A stretch of 64,000 bases of DNA from CAYJAD01 sp964368075 (GTDB lineage: Bacteria > Desulfobacterota > Desulfovibrionia > Desulfovibrionales > Desulfovibrionaceae). The position numbers and the translations under genes were made by a program. The notes beneath the pieces are model-generated. The model was not told where the DNA came from. It saw only the letters and a program-made list of their open reading frames with translations, and did not search any database. Of the stretch, positions 33,766 to 41,178 are shown in pieces; position 1 is the first letter of the stretch, and every line of letters starts with the position of its first letter. Where the stretch lies: the NCBI GenBank assembly GCA_964368075.1, contig CAYJAD010000011.1:1-64000 (forward strand), read 5' to 3'.

Positions 33766-33807
33766 GGCTAGTTTAATAAATATGTTTATTTTATTTGATA
33801 CTGCCCG

Positions 33808-34044
33808 TTATTCAGTATTTTTTGACATCAAATAGTTTATATAGTCTGCTACGCTTTGAGCGCTATCAGCGTCTTGGAAGTAGTTGCCTGAACGGTATGC
33901 GTTACCGTCTTTTAAAAGCTTTAAATTAGCATGTTTCACCACAATAAATTTGCTCGTTTCGTGGTCTAATTCCACCCTGAAATAATGCGTGTGTGACAAA
34001 AACACTAACATCTTAGGGTTGGTTTCTGCTGGTTTCTCAGTCAT
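33808..34044 (-). CDS. Small early protein under an operator-bearing promoter
   Basis: A 78-residue protein, MTEKPAETNPKMLVFLSHTH at the start, probably beta then helix, ending VADYINYLMSKNTE. It has AAGGAG upstream of the ATG at 34044. It is a single-gene unit between two terminator-like hairpins and follows the promoter whose -10 box overlaps a perfect 19-bp palindrome, so it is tightly controlled. The function is not recognised; a regulator or moron is possible. Confidence 0.6.
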   Translation of the reverse strand: MTEKPAETNPKMLVFLSHTHYFRVELDHETSKFIVVKHANLKLLKDGNAYRSGNYFQDADSAQSVADYINYLMSKNTE

Positions 34045-34070
34045 AAAAAAACTCCTTGCTTTTTCGCTAA

Positions 34071-34089
34071 AATATGATACTATCATATT
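34071..34089 (-). promoter_or_regulatory. Perfect 19-bp palindrome, candidate operator
   Basis: AATATGATACTATCATATT is a perfect palindrome around position 34080 and covers the -10 box of the promoter at 34074-34102. Nearby ATTTATCAAT and ATTGATAAAT (about 60 bases apart) form a second inverted pair. A dimeric repressor binding here would block transcription. Confidence 0.65.
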
Positions 34090-34102
34090 GATAAATCTGC
34101 AA
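34074..34102 (-). promoter_or_regulatory. Promoter upstream of 34044 gene
   Basis: The minus strand has TTGCAG, 17 bases, TATCAT. Spacing is ideal and the -10 region lies inside the palindrome. Confidence 0.58.
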
Positions 34103-34165
34103 CACATCTACTCAACTTTACTTGTGTAGCGTATGTTATTTCTCAACGAATTTATCAATAAACTT

Positions 34166-34196
34166 AAAAGAGGGGGGCAGGCCAGCTACCCCTTTT
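34166..34196 (-). terminator. Intrinsic terminator of the small early operon
   Basis: On the minus strand GGGGTAG and CTGCCCC pair around a 5-base loop, flanked by AAAA and by CCTCTTTT. It lies right after the stop of the 57-residue gene (34197). Confidence 0.65.
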
Positions 34197-34370
34197 TTAC
34201 TGCCTTTCAAGCTTTATTTCTTGTTGCCTTTTTATAAATGCCGTGTGTAGCTTGTTTAAATCGCCTTGTGACATGCTTTTTGTGTACTTCGCTACGTCAG
34301 CACTTAATTTGTTTAAATCGTCGTCAGAGTGGCAATTATCAAGCTTTTTTAATATCTCTAGAATAGTCAT
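34197..34370 (-). CDS. Small helical early protein
   Basis: A 57-residue, charged helical protein starting MTILEILKKLDNCHSDDDLN and ending KLERQ. It starts three bases after the preceding stop. No family was recognised. It is supported by operon position, tight spacing and coding-like sequence. Confidence 0.5.
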   Translation of the reverse strand: MTILEILKKLDNCHSDDDLNKLSADVAKYTKSMSQGDLNKLHTAFIKRQQEIKLERQ

Positions 34371-34372
34371 GC

Positions 34373-34537
34373 TTAATACCTCTGATAGAACTTGTTTTCA
34401 TCCGCCAGCATTTTATAAAACAATGGGTCAGCGGTTGGACGCTTTTTTTGCTCTTGTATTTCAGATTGAACGATAACATCAACCTGTTTTTCTGCGATAT
34501 CTTCGCTTAGAACTTCGATTTTATCAACGTTAGCCAT
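34373..34537 (-). CDS. Small early protein of unknown function
   Basis: A 54-residue protein starting MANVDKIEVLSEDIAEKQVD, acidic then basic. A strong GGAGG lies 7 bases upstream of the ATG, inside the end of the previous gene, and the start overlaps that gene's stop by 8 bases in the AATGGNTA pattern seen at several junctions here. The function is unknown. Confidence 0.55.
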   Translation of the reverse strand: MANVDKIEVLSEDIAEKQVDVIVQSEIQEQKKRPTADPLFYKMLADENKFYQRY

Positions 34538-35195
34538 TGTTTGCCTCCTTAATCACATATTTAACCTTAGGCTCGTCTGTAGTGCCTAAGAGGTGTTCTG
34601 TGCTTTCATTGAAAGGGATACAGATAGAACGTTCCCCGTATACAGTTTTATACGGATATGCTTTAGTTCTATAAGTCATACGTAAAAAATAATCTAAAAC
34701 CCATTGGTCAGTATAAGTATCTCTGTATAACACACTCTCGTACTTCTTCGGTGTCCATTCTACAGTTTCCTGTTCTTTTTCGTTATATATACTCCAATTA
34801 GTATCTTGTACATTCTCTTTTATGAAGTCTGTACAGTAGCAAAGACTACTGTCAAGTATTGCACCGTTTAGTATGTTATCGGTACCTGTAAATACTATAT
34901 CGTTTTCACAGTCTAATAGAAATACTATTTTAGGTGTAGATGGTGTTTGTACAATAAACCCTTCTTGCAACGCTTGCATTGCTTCTAAGAAACTAAGTTT
35001 AGTGTTAGGTTCTTTGTAGTGGTGTAAGGCAGGAAGTTCAGCATAAATACTAACCTTACCACAAGTTGTGAAGTTGTAACATACGTCATTAGTATCTTTA
35101 ACCTTAACTGTATCAATAGATACGTTTATCACTTCCCCTACGCCATTAAACACTGTCGGTGCAACAACTTTGTCGCCTACTTTGAACTTATCCAT
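34530..35195 (-). CDS. Early protein with KOW-like N-terminus, unknown function
   Basis: A 221-residue protein. The first 45 residues (FKVGDKVVAPTVFNGVGEVI and on) resemble a KOW/SH3-like beta fold, and the rest is of mixed, unrecognised type. It ends in Asn-Asn-Gly because its stop overlaps the next start. It begins inside the end of the preceding small gene. The function is unknown. Confidence 0.6.
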   Translation of the reverse strand: MDKFKVGDKVVAPTVFNGVGEVINVSIDTVKVKDTNDVCYNFTTCGKVSIYAELPALHHYKEPNTKLSFLEAMQALQEGFIVQTPSTPKIVFLLDCENDIVFTGTDNILNGAILDSSLCYCTDFIKENVQDTNWSIYNEKEQETVEWTPKKYESVLYRDTYTDQWVLDYFLRMTYRTKAYPYKTVYGERSICIPFNESTEHLLGTTDEPKVKYVIKEANNG

Positions 35196-35370
35196 TGTTA
35201 GCCCCCTTTGGAATAATTTTAACGATAACGGTATGTGTGTTAGATATATTCGTCTTTACTTCAAGACTTGAATTATCAACAATCAATTCATTAACTGCTT
35301 TTACAAATTTTTTACTATTTGCCATTTTTGCTATACTGAATGCAATAGTGTCCTCTTGCTTAGTGTTCAT
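35188..35370 (-). CDS. Small early protein of unknown function
   Basis: A 60-residue protein, helical at first (SIAKMANSKKFVKAVNELIV) then beta (NISNTHTVIVKIIPKG). It overlaps the antirepressor gene by 11 bases and its stop overlaps the next start by 8 bases in the AATGGNTA pattern. No family is recognised. Confidence 0.52.
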   Translation of the reverse strand: MNTKQEDTIAFSIAKMANSKKFVKAVNELIVDNSSLEVKTNISNTHTVIVKIIPKGANNG

Positions 35371-36124
35371 TTTCCACCTCGTTTTTTATTTTGTTTAAGA
35401 AATATACTTGCCCTTTGCCAGTAACGACTGGCGTGCGTGTTAAGTGGCTAACGCCGTTATGGTCTATCCGTGAGCCTTCTTTGATTTTTATTAAATTCAT
35501 ATCAACACTTTTTTGTGTTGGCAAATTGTACTGCTCCCCGCCTTTATGCAGATAACCATTGTCACGCAACCATACGAACATGCGTTGTTGCCCTAAATCA
35601 GCGCCTGTTGATTGCTTAATTAATTTTGCTAATTCGCCCACCAATATGTTAGTTCTTGATACTTGCACGCTTTCAGCAAACACCACCAGCGGTTTAGTTT
35701 CTTCAATGTGTTTGTGTAACTTAGTGTTATCAGCTATTGCTAGTTGTTTTTGTTCTTCTGATACGACTAACGCTTTTAATGCTTCAAGATAAGTTTGTGG
35801 TATTGGTGTTTTACTTTCTAGTTCCTCTAAACGTGCAATAACCTTTCTGCGAACATTCTTAGACTCTCTAACTAATACCTGTTTGCATTGTGACAACGTA
35901 AGTTCAAACATTGGTAATCTCTTGTTTTGAGAGTTCAAATAAGAGGACTCCAAAATATTCTGGACTCCTAATTCGTCCGTGAACTCATCTCTAATTATAC
36001 AAAGCAACACATCATGTCTTAACAACTTCTTATTGTCTATTTTTGCTCGCTCATTATTAATCACCTCTACAAGCTGTAGGCTTGTCATTGTTCCTTTACT
36101 TTCCATTCTTGCTAGTTCTTGCAT
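35360..36124 (-). CDS. Antirepressor, Rha/KilAC type
   Basis: A 254-residue protein. The N-terminal 95 residues look like a Rha-type domain (MTSLQLVEVINNERAKIDNK; LPMFELTLSQCKQVLV), and the C-terminal 110 residues match KilAC (LVGELAKLIKQSTGADLGQQ, FVWLRDNGYLHKGG, GSRIDHNGVSHLTRTPVVTG). Phage antirepressors inactivate repressors and favour lytic growth. Its presence suggests temperate ancestry even though no integrase is seen. Confidence 0.85.
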   Translation of the reverse strand: MQELARMESKGTMTSLQLVEVINNERAKIDNKKLLRHDVLLCIIRDEFTDELGVQNILESSYLNSQNKRLPMFELTLSQCKQVLVRESKNVRRKVIARLEELESKTPIPQTYLEALKALVVSEEQKQLAIADNTKLHKHIEETKPLVVFAESVQVSRTNILVGELAKLIKQSTGADLGQQRMFVWLRDNGYLHKGGEQYNLPTQKSVDMNLIKIKEGSRIDHNGVSHLTRTPVVTGKGQVYFLNKIKNEVENEH

Positions 36125-36291
36125 TGTTCTTGCTCCTTTTCAATTTCTGCAAAATGCCTATAGACTGTAAGTTTTGACAACCCCAAATCCCTTGAGCATT
36201 GTGCCTTGTTGTCGCCATTCTTCGCTATCCACTCAAGGACACGCTGCCGATTAGCTAACTTCTTTCTTTTTGCATATTCGCCATGCTTCAT
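36112..36291 (-). CDS. Small helix-turn-helix protein
   Basis: A 59-residue protein with basic N-terminus (KRKKLANRQRVLEWIAK) and the helix-turn-helix segment CSRDLGLSKLTVYRHF. GGAGG lies 8 bases upstream of its ATG at 36291. It starts an operon with the antirepressor, overlapping it by 13 bases, so it is a candidate regulator of this switch. Confidence 0.68.
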   Translation of the reverse strand: MKHGEYAKRKKLANRQRVLEWIAKNGDNKAQCSRDLGLSKLTVYRHFAEIEKEQEQCKN

Positions 36292-36321
36292 GTTTTAACC
36301 TCCGTTTGTATTGGTAATATT

Positions 36322-36350
36322 AAGCTATACTATACCTTGATAAAAGTCAA
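36322..36350 (-). promoter_or_regulatory. Putative promoter of antirepressor operon
   Basis: The minus strand has TTGACT followed by TATAGC at 15 or TAGCTT at 17 bases. It lies in the short gap before the small helix-turn-helix gene. The -35 match is good and the -10 is weak. Confidence 0.45.
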
Positions 36351-36358
36351 GCATTTTT

Positions 36359-36703
36359 TTACTCTTTATCAGCACTTAAGCCTTTTGAGTTGTATATTCT
36401 ACCGTTTATTAAGCGGTAGATGTGGAATTGTCTAGTTGACGCAATCTCAACCGCTAAACCCGTGTATGCTCTGCCGTCTAGCTTGTAGCAGTCTTTTTGC
36501 ACATCAAGTTCACTTAGCATTATCCACTTAACTTTATCAAGCGTTTCAAGCTCCATTTCTGCAATAGCTTTCTTGATGTTCTCGATAGCGTCACCACGCC
36601 TATAGTTGACGGGGCTGTTGTTTAACAAAGCCATTACAGTCAAGTAGTTGCTTTTTGCACGCTTAGCGACCTCTTTCCAACCGCTATTTAAAATCGTTTT
36701 CAT
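36359..36703 (-). CDS. Early protein of unknown function
   Basis: A 114-residue protein. The first half is helical (SGWKEVAKRAKSNYLTVMAL) with an IENIKKAIAEMELETLDKVK helix, and the second half is beta-like (DGRAYTGLAVEIASTRQFHI). It overlaps the upstream gene by 20 bases. No family was recognised. Confidence 0.55.
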   Translation of the reverse strand: MKTILNSGWKEVAKRAKSNYLTVMALLNNSPVNYRRGDAIENIKKAIAEMELETLDKVKWIMLSELDVQKDCYKLDGRAYTGLAVEIASTRQFHIYRLINGRIYNSKGLSADKE

Positions 36704-37022
36704 CGTTGCTACCCTTTCTGATTATTAATTTTTTTATTTCTATCAAGTCTTCCGCCGTCATTGGCGAGCTTTTCCTTAATTCAATTAGATTATCTGCGCC
36801 AAGTTTTAAACTTTGTATAAATTGGCTCAGTTCGTTTTCACTACAATATCTAGATATTGCATAAAAAAACGTTTCATATCCAAAACTTCCAATCTCATTC
36901 AGTGGTTTACGAACTATCAAAACATCATAGCCTATATTTGCAATTGCAAAATCATAAAATTCGATATCTTCCCTGTGAACATAGTCACGCAATCTCGTTT
37001 TCATTACTTTTATCGTTTTCAT
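36684..37022 (-). CDS. Early protein of unknown function
   Basis: A 112-residue protein, mixed alpha/beta, with EFYDFAIANIGYDVLIVRKP and YFYAISRYCSENELSQFIQS-like segments. The start is uncertain: ATG at 37022 or 37004, or GTG at 37031. The start lies inside the upstream gene in all cases. The function is unknown. Confidence 0.5.
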   Translation of the reverse strand: MKTIKVMKTRLRDYVHREDIEFYDFAIANIGYDVLIVRKPLNEIGSFGYETFFYAISRYCSENELSQFIQSLKLGADNLIELRKSSPMTAEDLIEIKKLIIRKGSNDENDFK

Positions 37023-37254
37023 CGCTTTCACCTATAATTTTTTGATAATCTGCCCTTGTGATGTAAATCACCACATCGCCCTCTGCCAAGCTGTCGAACT
37101 TGACAAAGTCTGCTGTATTAAGCCCATTTGTCAATATATTAGCTATTGATAAACCTTTCACGCCGTGTTGTTGCAAAAAGGCCATTTTTGCGAAAGGTAA
37201 AGGACGGGTAGGGTATTTTTTATAATACCCTTTGAAAAGTTGTGTTAGCTCCAT
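36985..37254 (-). CDS. Early protein of unknown function
   Basis: An 89-residue protein starting MELTQLFKGYYKKYPTRPLP, with helices and an acidic, Asn/Ser/Glu tail. It overlaps both neighbours (10 bases upstream, 38 downstream). The sequence PFAKMAFLQQHGVKGLSIAN might form a helix-turn-helix, but this is weak. Confidence 0.5.
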   Translation of the reverse strand: MELTQLFKGYYKKYPTRPLPFAKMAFLQQHGVKGLSIANILTNGLNTADFVKFDSLAEGDVVIYITRADYQKIIGESDENDKSNENEIA

Positions 37255-37517
37255 GCTTCGCCGAACATATATTTACTAGGGATAAATTTAGGCAATTTGA
37301 TGTTATGTATAAAATCAGATGGAGTTGAATTGAAACCACAATCACATCTTATTTGGTCTTTTAGTAATCCCACTCTAACAGATGAGATAGTGACATTGTG
37401 AATTATTCCGCATTTAGGACAGATAACATCAGTCATTTCTTTAGGAGTGTTTTCCTCTTTAATTTTTTCTGCCGCTCTCATTTCTTCTAATCTTTTTTGG
37501 AATGCTTCTGAAATCAT
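37245..37517 (-). CDS. Zinc-ribbon early protein, first gene after promoter
   Basis: A 90-residue protein. A charged helix (residues 1-30) is followed by a zinc ribbon ICPKCGIIHN...RCDCGFNS. It is first in the operon driven by the promoter at 37567-37595, 50 bases upstream. It may be an early takeover protein; the function is unknown. Confidence 0.6.
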   Translation of the reverse strand: MISEAFQKRLEEMRAAEKIKEENTPKEMTDVICPKCGIIHNVTISSVRVGLLKDQIRCDCGFNSTPSDFIHNIKLPKFIPSKYMFGEAWS

Positions 37518-37566
37518 AATAGTTCCTCGCTTTTTTTATTTAGGGTTTCTCTTGCCCTCTGATGTA

Positions 37567-37595
37567 AATATAATATAAGTTAAATTAAAAGTCAA
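37567..37595 (-). promoter_or_regulatory. Strong early promoter after SSB operon
   Basis: The minus strand reads TTGACT, 17 bases, TATATT, close to sigma70 consensus, in an AT-rich region. It is followed 50 bases later by the zinc-ribbon gene. Confidence 0.78.
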
Positions 37596-37634
37596 GCTAT
37601 AAATTAAAAAAAGTTTAAATTATTTTACACATAG

Positions 37635-37649
37635 TTGTAAGTTGTTGAT
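37635..37649 (-). promoter_or_regulatory. Shared upstream box TTGTAAnnnGTTGAT (third copy)
   Basis: The plus strand reads TTGTAAGTTGTTGAT, 39 bases upstream of the -35 box. The same 12 fixed bases stand at the same distance before both ERF-operon promoters. Confidence 0.5.
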
Positions 37650-37685
37650 ATTTAAAAAATAAAAAAGAGGGCAGAACGCCCCCTT
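37650..37685 (-). terminator. Intrinsic terminator after SSB
   Basis: On the minus strand AAGGGGGC and GCCCTCTT arms flank a 5-base loop and are followed by TTTTATTTTTT. It lies 22 bases after the SSB stop, ending the ERF-HNH-SSB operon. Confidence 0.8.
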
Positions 37686-37707
37686 GTGTTTAAATTGTTG
37701 CAATTTC

Positions 37708-38106
37708 CTAGAATGCGATATCATCTTCATCTAGTTCGTTATCGTTCCTGTAGCTTGAAGTGGTCGGCTTTTCGTCCGCTTCATCACGCTTGCCAACCAT
37801 TTGAAATGTATCAACGATAACCTCGTGCTTGCTTCTGCGTTGTCCGTCTTGTTCCCACGTATTGAAAGATAAACGCCCGTCAATCAAGATGTTACTGCCT
37901 TTAGCGACGTATTCGCCCATAATCTCGGCCGTTCTGCCAAAAGCAACGATATCAACAAACATCGTTTCTTGCTCTTTATCCTTGCCCCTGTATTGATTGA
38001 CTGCAAGTCCTGTTCGTGCAACCGCCGTGTTGTTGCTTGGAATGTTGCGCACTTCAATAGGACGTGTCACGTGTCCCATAAGTATTACTTTGTTAAAATT
38101 AGCCAT
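37708..38106 (-). CDS. ssb: Single-stranded DNA-binding protein
   Basis: A 132-residue OB-fold protein. Core features are NKVILMGHVTRPIEVRNI, TGLAVNQYRGK, MFVDIVAFGRTAEIMGEYV and GRLSFNTWEQDGQRRSKHEV. The C-terminal acidic tip (ELDEDDIAF) resembles the DDxPF protein-interaction tail of bacterial SSBs. It is the last gene of the recombination operon and should protect ssDNA and work with ERF. Confidence 0.92.
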   Translation of the reverse strand: MANFNKVILMGHVTRPIEVRNIPSNNTAVARTGLAVNQYRGKDKEQETMFVDIVAFGRTAEIMGEYVAKGSNILIDGRLSFNTWEQDGQRRSKHEVIVDTFQMVGKRDEADEKPTTSSYRNDNELDEDDIAF

Positions 38107-38281
38107 TGATAGCCTCCTTGTTAAAATCGTCTATTGTTAAACCTTTAGCCTCACAATCTTCACATATGTATTTTTCATTAGCTGGTAGCTTTTTTGTGTT
38201 ATTGCAGAACAAACAGAATTTCACAAAGTCCGCTCTATCCCTAGCTAAAGCATTAGCTTTTTGAATTGTCATGTAGCACAT
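38099..38281 (-). CDS. Small zinc-ribbon protein
   Basis: A 60-residue protein with CLFCNNTKK and YICEDCEAKG, two CxxC pairs. Its stop overlaps the SSB start by 8 bases in the AATGGNTA pattern, ending Asn-Gly. Such small zinc proteins beside SSB occur in phages; the role is unknown. Confidence 0.6.
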   Translation of the reverse strand: MCYMTIQKANALARDRADFVKFCLFCNNTKKLPANEKYICEDCEAKGLTIDDFNKEAING

Positions 38282-38400
38282 TATACAACCCCTTTAAACC
38301 TTAAAAAATGATACAAAAAATATAATGCTATTAGTGCGATAAACCCTGTCGCTATGCTCGAAAATACATCGTCAAAGCGTTCTTTTTTAAACCTTTTCAC
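38281..38400 (-). CDS. Very small membrane protein
   Basis: A 39-residue protein from a GTG start at 38400 preceded by GGGGGAAG. It has a basic N-terminus (KRFKKERFDD) and one transmembrane segment (VFSSIATGFIALIALYFLYH). An upstream start at 38481 is possible but overlaps the regulator gene deeply. The function is unknown. Confidence 0.5.
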   Translation of the reverse strand: MKRFKKERFDDVFSSIATGFIALIALYFLYHFLRFKGVV

Positions 38401-38623
38401 AACTTCCCCCTTGGTTTGAAAATTTATACTTATTAATCTTGATGTGCGTATCAAACAACCCGTTACAATAACAATCCTCAATATGTTTTAGCGTTTCAGG
38501 GTGCATTGTTACACCCTTTTTGAACCTCCATGCCGTAGGTTGTGAAAAGTTGCAAACAACGGCTATTCTGTAAGCCGTCACGCTTGATAGCAACTCTTGT
38601 AATGTTGTGTGTAAACTATCCAT
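38387..38623 (-). CDS. Cro-like helix-turn-helix regulator
   Basis: A 78-residue protein. LLSSVTAYRIAVVCNFSQPT and AWRFKKGVTMHPETLKHIED form a Cro/C1-type helix-turn-helix. The ATG at 38623 overlaps the HNH stop by 8 bases. It lies downstream of HNH in the recombination operon. It may bind one of the palindromes near early promoters, but this is untested. Confidence 0.65.
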   Translation of the reverse strand: MDSLHTTLQELLSSVTAYRIAVVCNFSQPTAWRFKKGVTMHPETLKHIEDCYCNGLFDTHIKINKYKFSNQGGSCEKV

Positions 38624-39293
38624 TGTCACCCCCTTTTAAATTATACACATCTGCGATTTCTTCGTCAATCGCAACGCTTTCTAAATGATACTTTTTAAAA
38701 AATGCGTCCTTGCCTATTGTGTGAGCCTCTGTATGATGTTTTCTGCATAGACTTAAACATTGCACCCCTATGTGATTTATAGTCGTTCTATCTCTACCCA
38801 TACCAACCGCTTCAACGTGGTGTAATTCTGCTACATCACCACAACACACACACATCTTTTGAAGTATCATAGCATATATTTGCGTTTTCACATCGTCAGC
38901 AACGTCTGCTGGTGTGCATGATATAGGTATTCCGAGTTTAATACACATTTGCAGCAAAAAATCAATAAAGCTTGACGCCTCATCACGTGTGCATGTGGCA
39001 AAGCTGAAAGGCTTGTGGTGTACGCCTAAAACATCACAATACGTCATAAACAAGCTTTTAGTGTAACTTTTAATATAATCTACGTCTTCGCCCGTATACG
39101 CTCTTATATCGCCAAATAACGCATAAATAATCTTTTGTTGCTCACGATTAATCAAACGCCCGTCATGCAACTGTATAAAGCATGTTTCAGCGCCTGTTGT
39201 CATTAGCTTGTGACTTGGCACACGTGCCTTGATTGTAATTTCATTAGCACGATAATCAAAGTCAACTATCGTGCCGTCAAACAACGTTACCAC
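38616..39293 (-). CDS. Phage HNH nuclease (complete copy)
   Basis: A 225-residue protein with a GTG start at 39293, one base after the DUF1351 stop. The N-terminal 120 residues are a small beta domain and helices (FDGTIVDFDYRANEITIKAR). The C-terminal HNH region has KMCVCCGDVAELHHVEAVGM and LSLCRKHHTEAHTIG. It matches the HNHc-type phage nucleases that co-occur with ERF. The copy at the left edge (1-604) is about 90% identical or more. Confidence 0.85.
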   Translation of the reverse strand: MVTLFDGTIVDFDYRANEITIKARVPSHKLMTTGAETCFIQLHDGRLINREQQKIIYALFGDIRAYTGEDVDYIKSYTKSLFMTYCDVLGVHHKPFSFATCTRDEASSFIDFLLQMCIKLGIPISCTPADVADDVKTQIYAMILQKMCVCCGDVAELHHVEAVGMGRDRTTINHIGVQCLSLCRKHHTEAHTIGKDAFFKKYHLESVAIDEEIADVYNLKGGDNG

Positions 39294-39294
39294 G

Positions 39295-40221
39295 CTAAAT
39301 GCCTGTTTCAATATCGTAAACAATGCCCTCGCTCTCAAGCAGTTGCTCAATCTTGTTTTTTTGAGCGATAGAGCATTCAAGCGTTATGATGTAAACGCCT
39401 TTTGCTTGCTCTGCTTTCCATTCCTTGTAAGGCTTTGCTGTTTCGATAACTTCGCCCGTATCCGTGTTTACGATTGCATCGTCAGCCACTTCAACAACTT
39501 CTTGAACTTCTTGCTTTGCTTGCCATTCTGCCAACTCTTGAGCCTGTCGCTCTTCTTCTGCTTTTCGCTCTTGCTCGACTTTCAAACGCTTTTCATTTTC
39601 AATCAACGTGTTTAAATGCTCAATCGTCTTATCAAGTGACAAACAAGATACGTAAAACGCTTGAATATTATATCGTTCTGCGTGCTGCATGCCACCCAAT
39701 ATGTTCAACTCGTTTTGGATTTTATCAGCCTTTTCGTCAAGTTCTTTCTTGATATCTTTTAACTTGCAACCCTCGTTTTTCCATTTATCGCCCTTTAGTT
39801 TTGAAAAATCAACAAGGCTAGCTATAGGCAACGTATTGTAATAATCTTCGGCTTGTTTCGTCTTTTCTGCAAGCATTTCAGCAAGTACAGTATCACGCAC
39901 GATTGTTGCTTCTTTCTTCGATTGCTCAATAAGTTCATTGATTATCTTGCGCTTTTCGTCTATCACAAGCTTAGGCTTTTCATAATCTTTATTGAAAGAT
40001 ATAAAACCGCTGTCGTAGTCCTTTTTGATCGCATTACATTCTGATATTACATGTTTAGCCATTGCCAACCTATTTTCGCCTGTTATATCAATCTTAGATA
40101 AGTTAGCCAACATGGGTTTTAAATTATCATCAATGATGATGTCTAAGTTGTGTGCTATCTTTGCGATAGCCGTTACACTTAAAACTAACTGTGGTGTTTT
40201 GATTTCTACTAATTCACTCAT
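39295..40221 (-). CDS. DUF1351 family protein (B)
   Basis: A 308-residue homologue of 606-1532, about 95% identical. Differences are scattered substitutions without indels. The ATG at 40221 directly follows the ERF stop (TAATG). As in unit A, it is a helical, coiled-coil-rich protein of uncertain function encoded between ERF and HNH. Confidence 0.85.
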   Translation of the reverse strand: MSELVEIKTPQLVLSVTAIAKIAHNLDIIIDDNLKPMLANLSKIDITGENRLAMAKHVISECNAIKKDYDSGFISFNKDYEKPKLVIDEKRKIINELIEQSKKEATIVRDTVLAEMLAEKTKQAEDYYNTLPIASLVDFSKLKGDKWKNEGCKLKDIKKELDEKADKIQNELNILGGMQHAERYNIQAFYVSCLSLDKTIEHLNTLIENEKRLKVEQERKAEEERQAQELAEWQAKQEVQEVVEVADDAIVNTDTGEVIETAKPYKEWKAEQAKGVYIITLECSIAQKNKIEQLLESEGIVYDIETGI

Positions 40222-40853
40222 TATTTACCCCATTGTAGATTTGTTTCTTTGATTATTTTTTCAAAGTCAGCGTCTGTGATTTTGCTCAAAAACTTCACAT
40301 TGAACTGCTCTCTGTATTTTACTGCTGTTTCTTCGTCTAGGTTGTCACGCAAGAACAACGCTTTCTCTTTTGATATTTGAGCAATTTCTTGTTTAGGTTG
40401 CTTAGGCTGTTTAGGCTCTTCAATCAGCGGACTGTGTCTGTCAGGGTCGTTTTTCGCTTCTTCTTCGGTCGGTATGCAAAAAGTTTGAAACAATGCGTAT
40501 TTCAATGCGATAGACATAGCTTTACTTGTTGCTTTGTCGCCCAAGTCCATAGCTTCGCCCGCTACCAAACATGTAACGCTTGAGCCGTCCGTTGCGTAAA
40601 AAGTATATTCCACAAACAGTATTACACGTTGCATAGGTCGCCCACCAGATGTGGATACTTCAAGATACTTGCTATCTATAATTTTAGGTGTAAAAAAAAC
40701 ACCATGCTTTGATAATAACGGGTTAAGCGCTTTATATATATCATCAATGCCTCTATACGGGAATTTCTGCGTAGCATTCACCTGTGCTTTTGGTATTGCC
40801 TCTAAATCACCTATAATATCAACGATTTTTTCGTGTATCAACTGTTTATCCAT
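40221..40853 (-). CDS. erf: ERF family single-strand annealing protein (B)
   Basis: A 210-residue ERF protein. It shares the LNPLLSKHGVFF and GDKATSKAMSIALKYAL blocks and the C-terminal half with the unit A copy, but residues 1-85 are different (for example KIIDSKYLEVSTSGGRPMQR in place of the A segment). This is a recombination junction inside the gene. The start overlaps the ribbon-helix-helix gene by 8 bases. Confidence 0.88.
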   Translation of the reverse strand: MDKQLIHEKIVDIIGDLEAIPKAQVNATQKFPYRGIDDIYKALNPLLSKHGVFFTPKIIDSKYLEVSTSGGRPMQRVILFVEYTFYATDGSSVTCLVAGEAMDLGDKATSKAMSIALKYALFQTFCIPTEEEAKNDPDRHSPLIEEPKQPKQPKQEIAQISKEKALFLRDNLDEETAVKYREQFNVKFLSKITDADFEKIIKETNLQWGK

Positions 40854-41013
40854 TTTTAACCCCCAATTCGCCCAATATGAGCGATTTTAATAGTTGTGTA
40901 GTTGTCAAGCCCCTTTCAACGCATAATGCTTGAAATAGGTCATATTCTGCCTCTGTCAGCCTAGCATAAACAACTTTGCTAGAACTTGTTTTGCCTTTTG
41001 GTCTACCTCTCAT
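40846..41013 (-). CDS. Ribbon-helix-helix DNA-binding protein (B)
   Basis: A 55-residue homologue of 2160-2336: MRGRPKGKTSSSKVVYARLT, then EAEYDLFQALCVERG. It ends Asn-Gly because its TAA stop overlaps the ERF start by 8 bases. It probably binds DNA as an Arc-type dimer and may control the operon. Confidence 0.7.
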   Translation of the reverse strand: MRGRPKGKTSSSKVVYARLTEAEYDLFQALCVERGLTTTQLLKSLILGELGVKNG

Positions 41014-41164
41014 TGTCTAGCCTCTGCTGTGCTTTGTTTATTAAGTCAACTAGCTGACTGTATTCATCAGTCATTAGATAACCTAATTTGTGCAGTATAA
41101 ATGCTGCGTCATGTGCTTGTGATACCTGTTCCGTTACTTGTTCTTTTAATTCTTCCATTTTCAT
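41003..41164 (-). CDS. Small helical early protein (B)
   Basis: A 53-residue homologue of 2323-2487 starting MKMEELKEQVTEQVSQAHDA. GGAGG lies 7 bases before the ATG. In this unit it comes after a terminator and a small extra gene, unlike unit A where it is the first gene after the promoter. Confidence 0.66.
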   Translation of the reverse strand: MKMEELKEQVTEQVSQAHDAAFILHKLGYLMTDEYSQLVDLINKAQQRLDNER

Positions 41165-41178
41165 ATATTCCTCCAATA

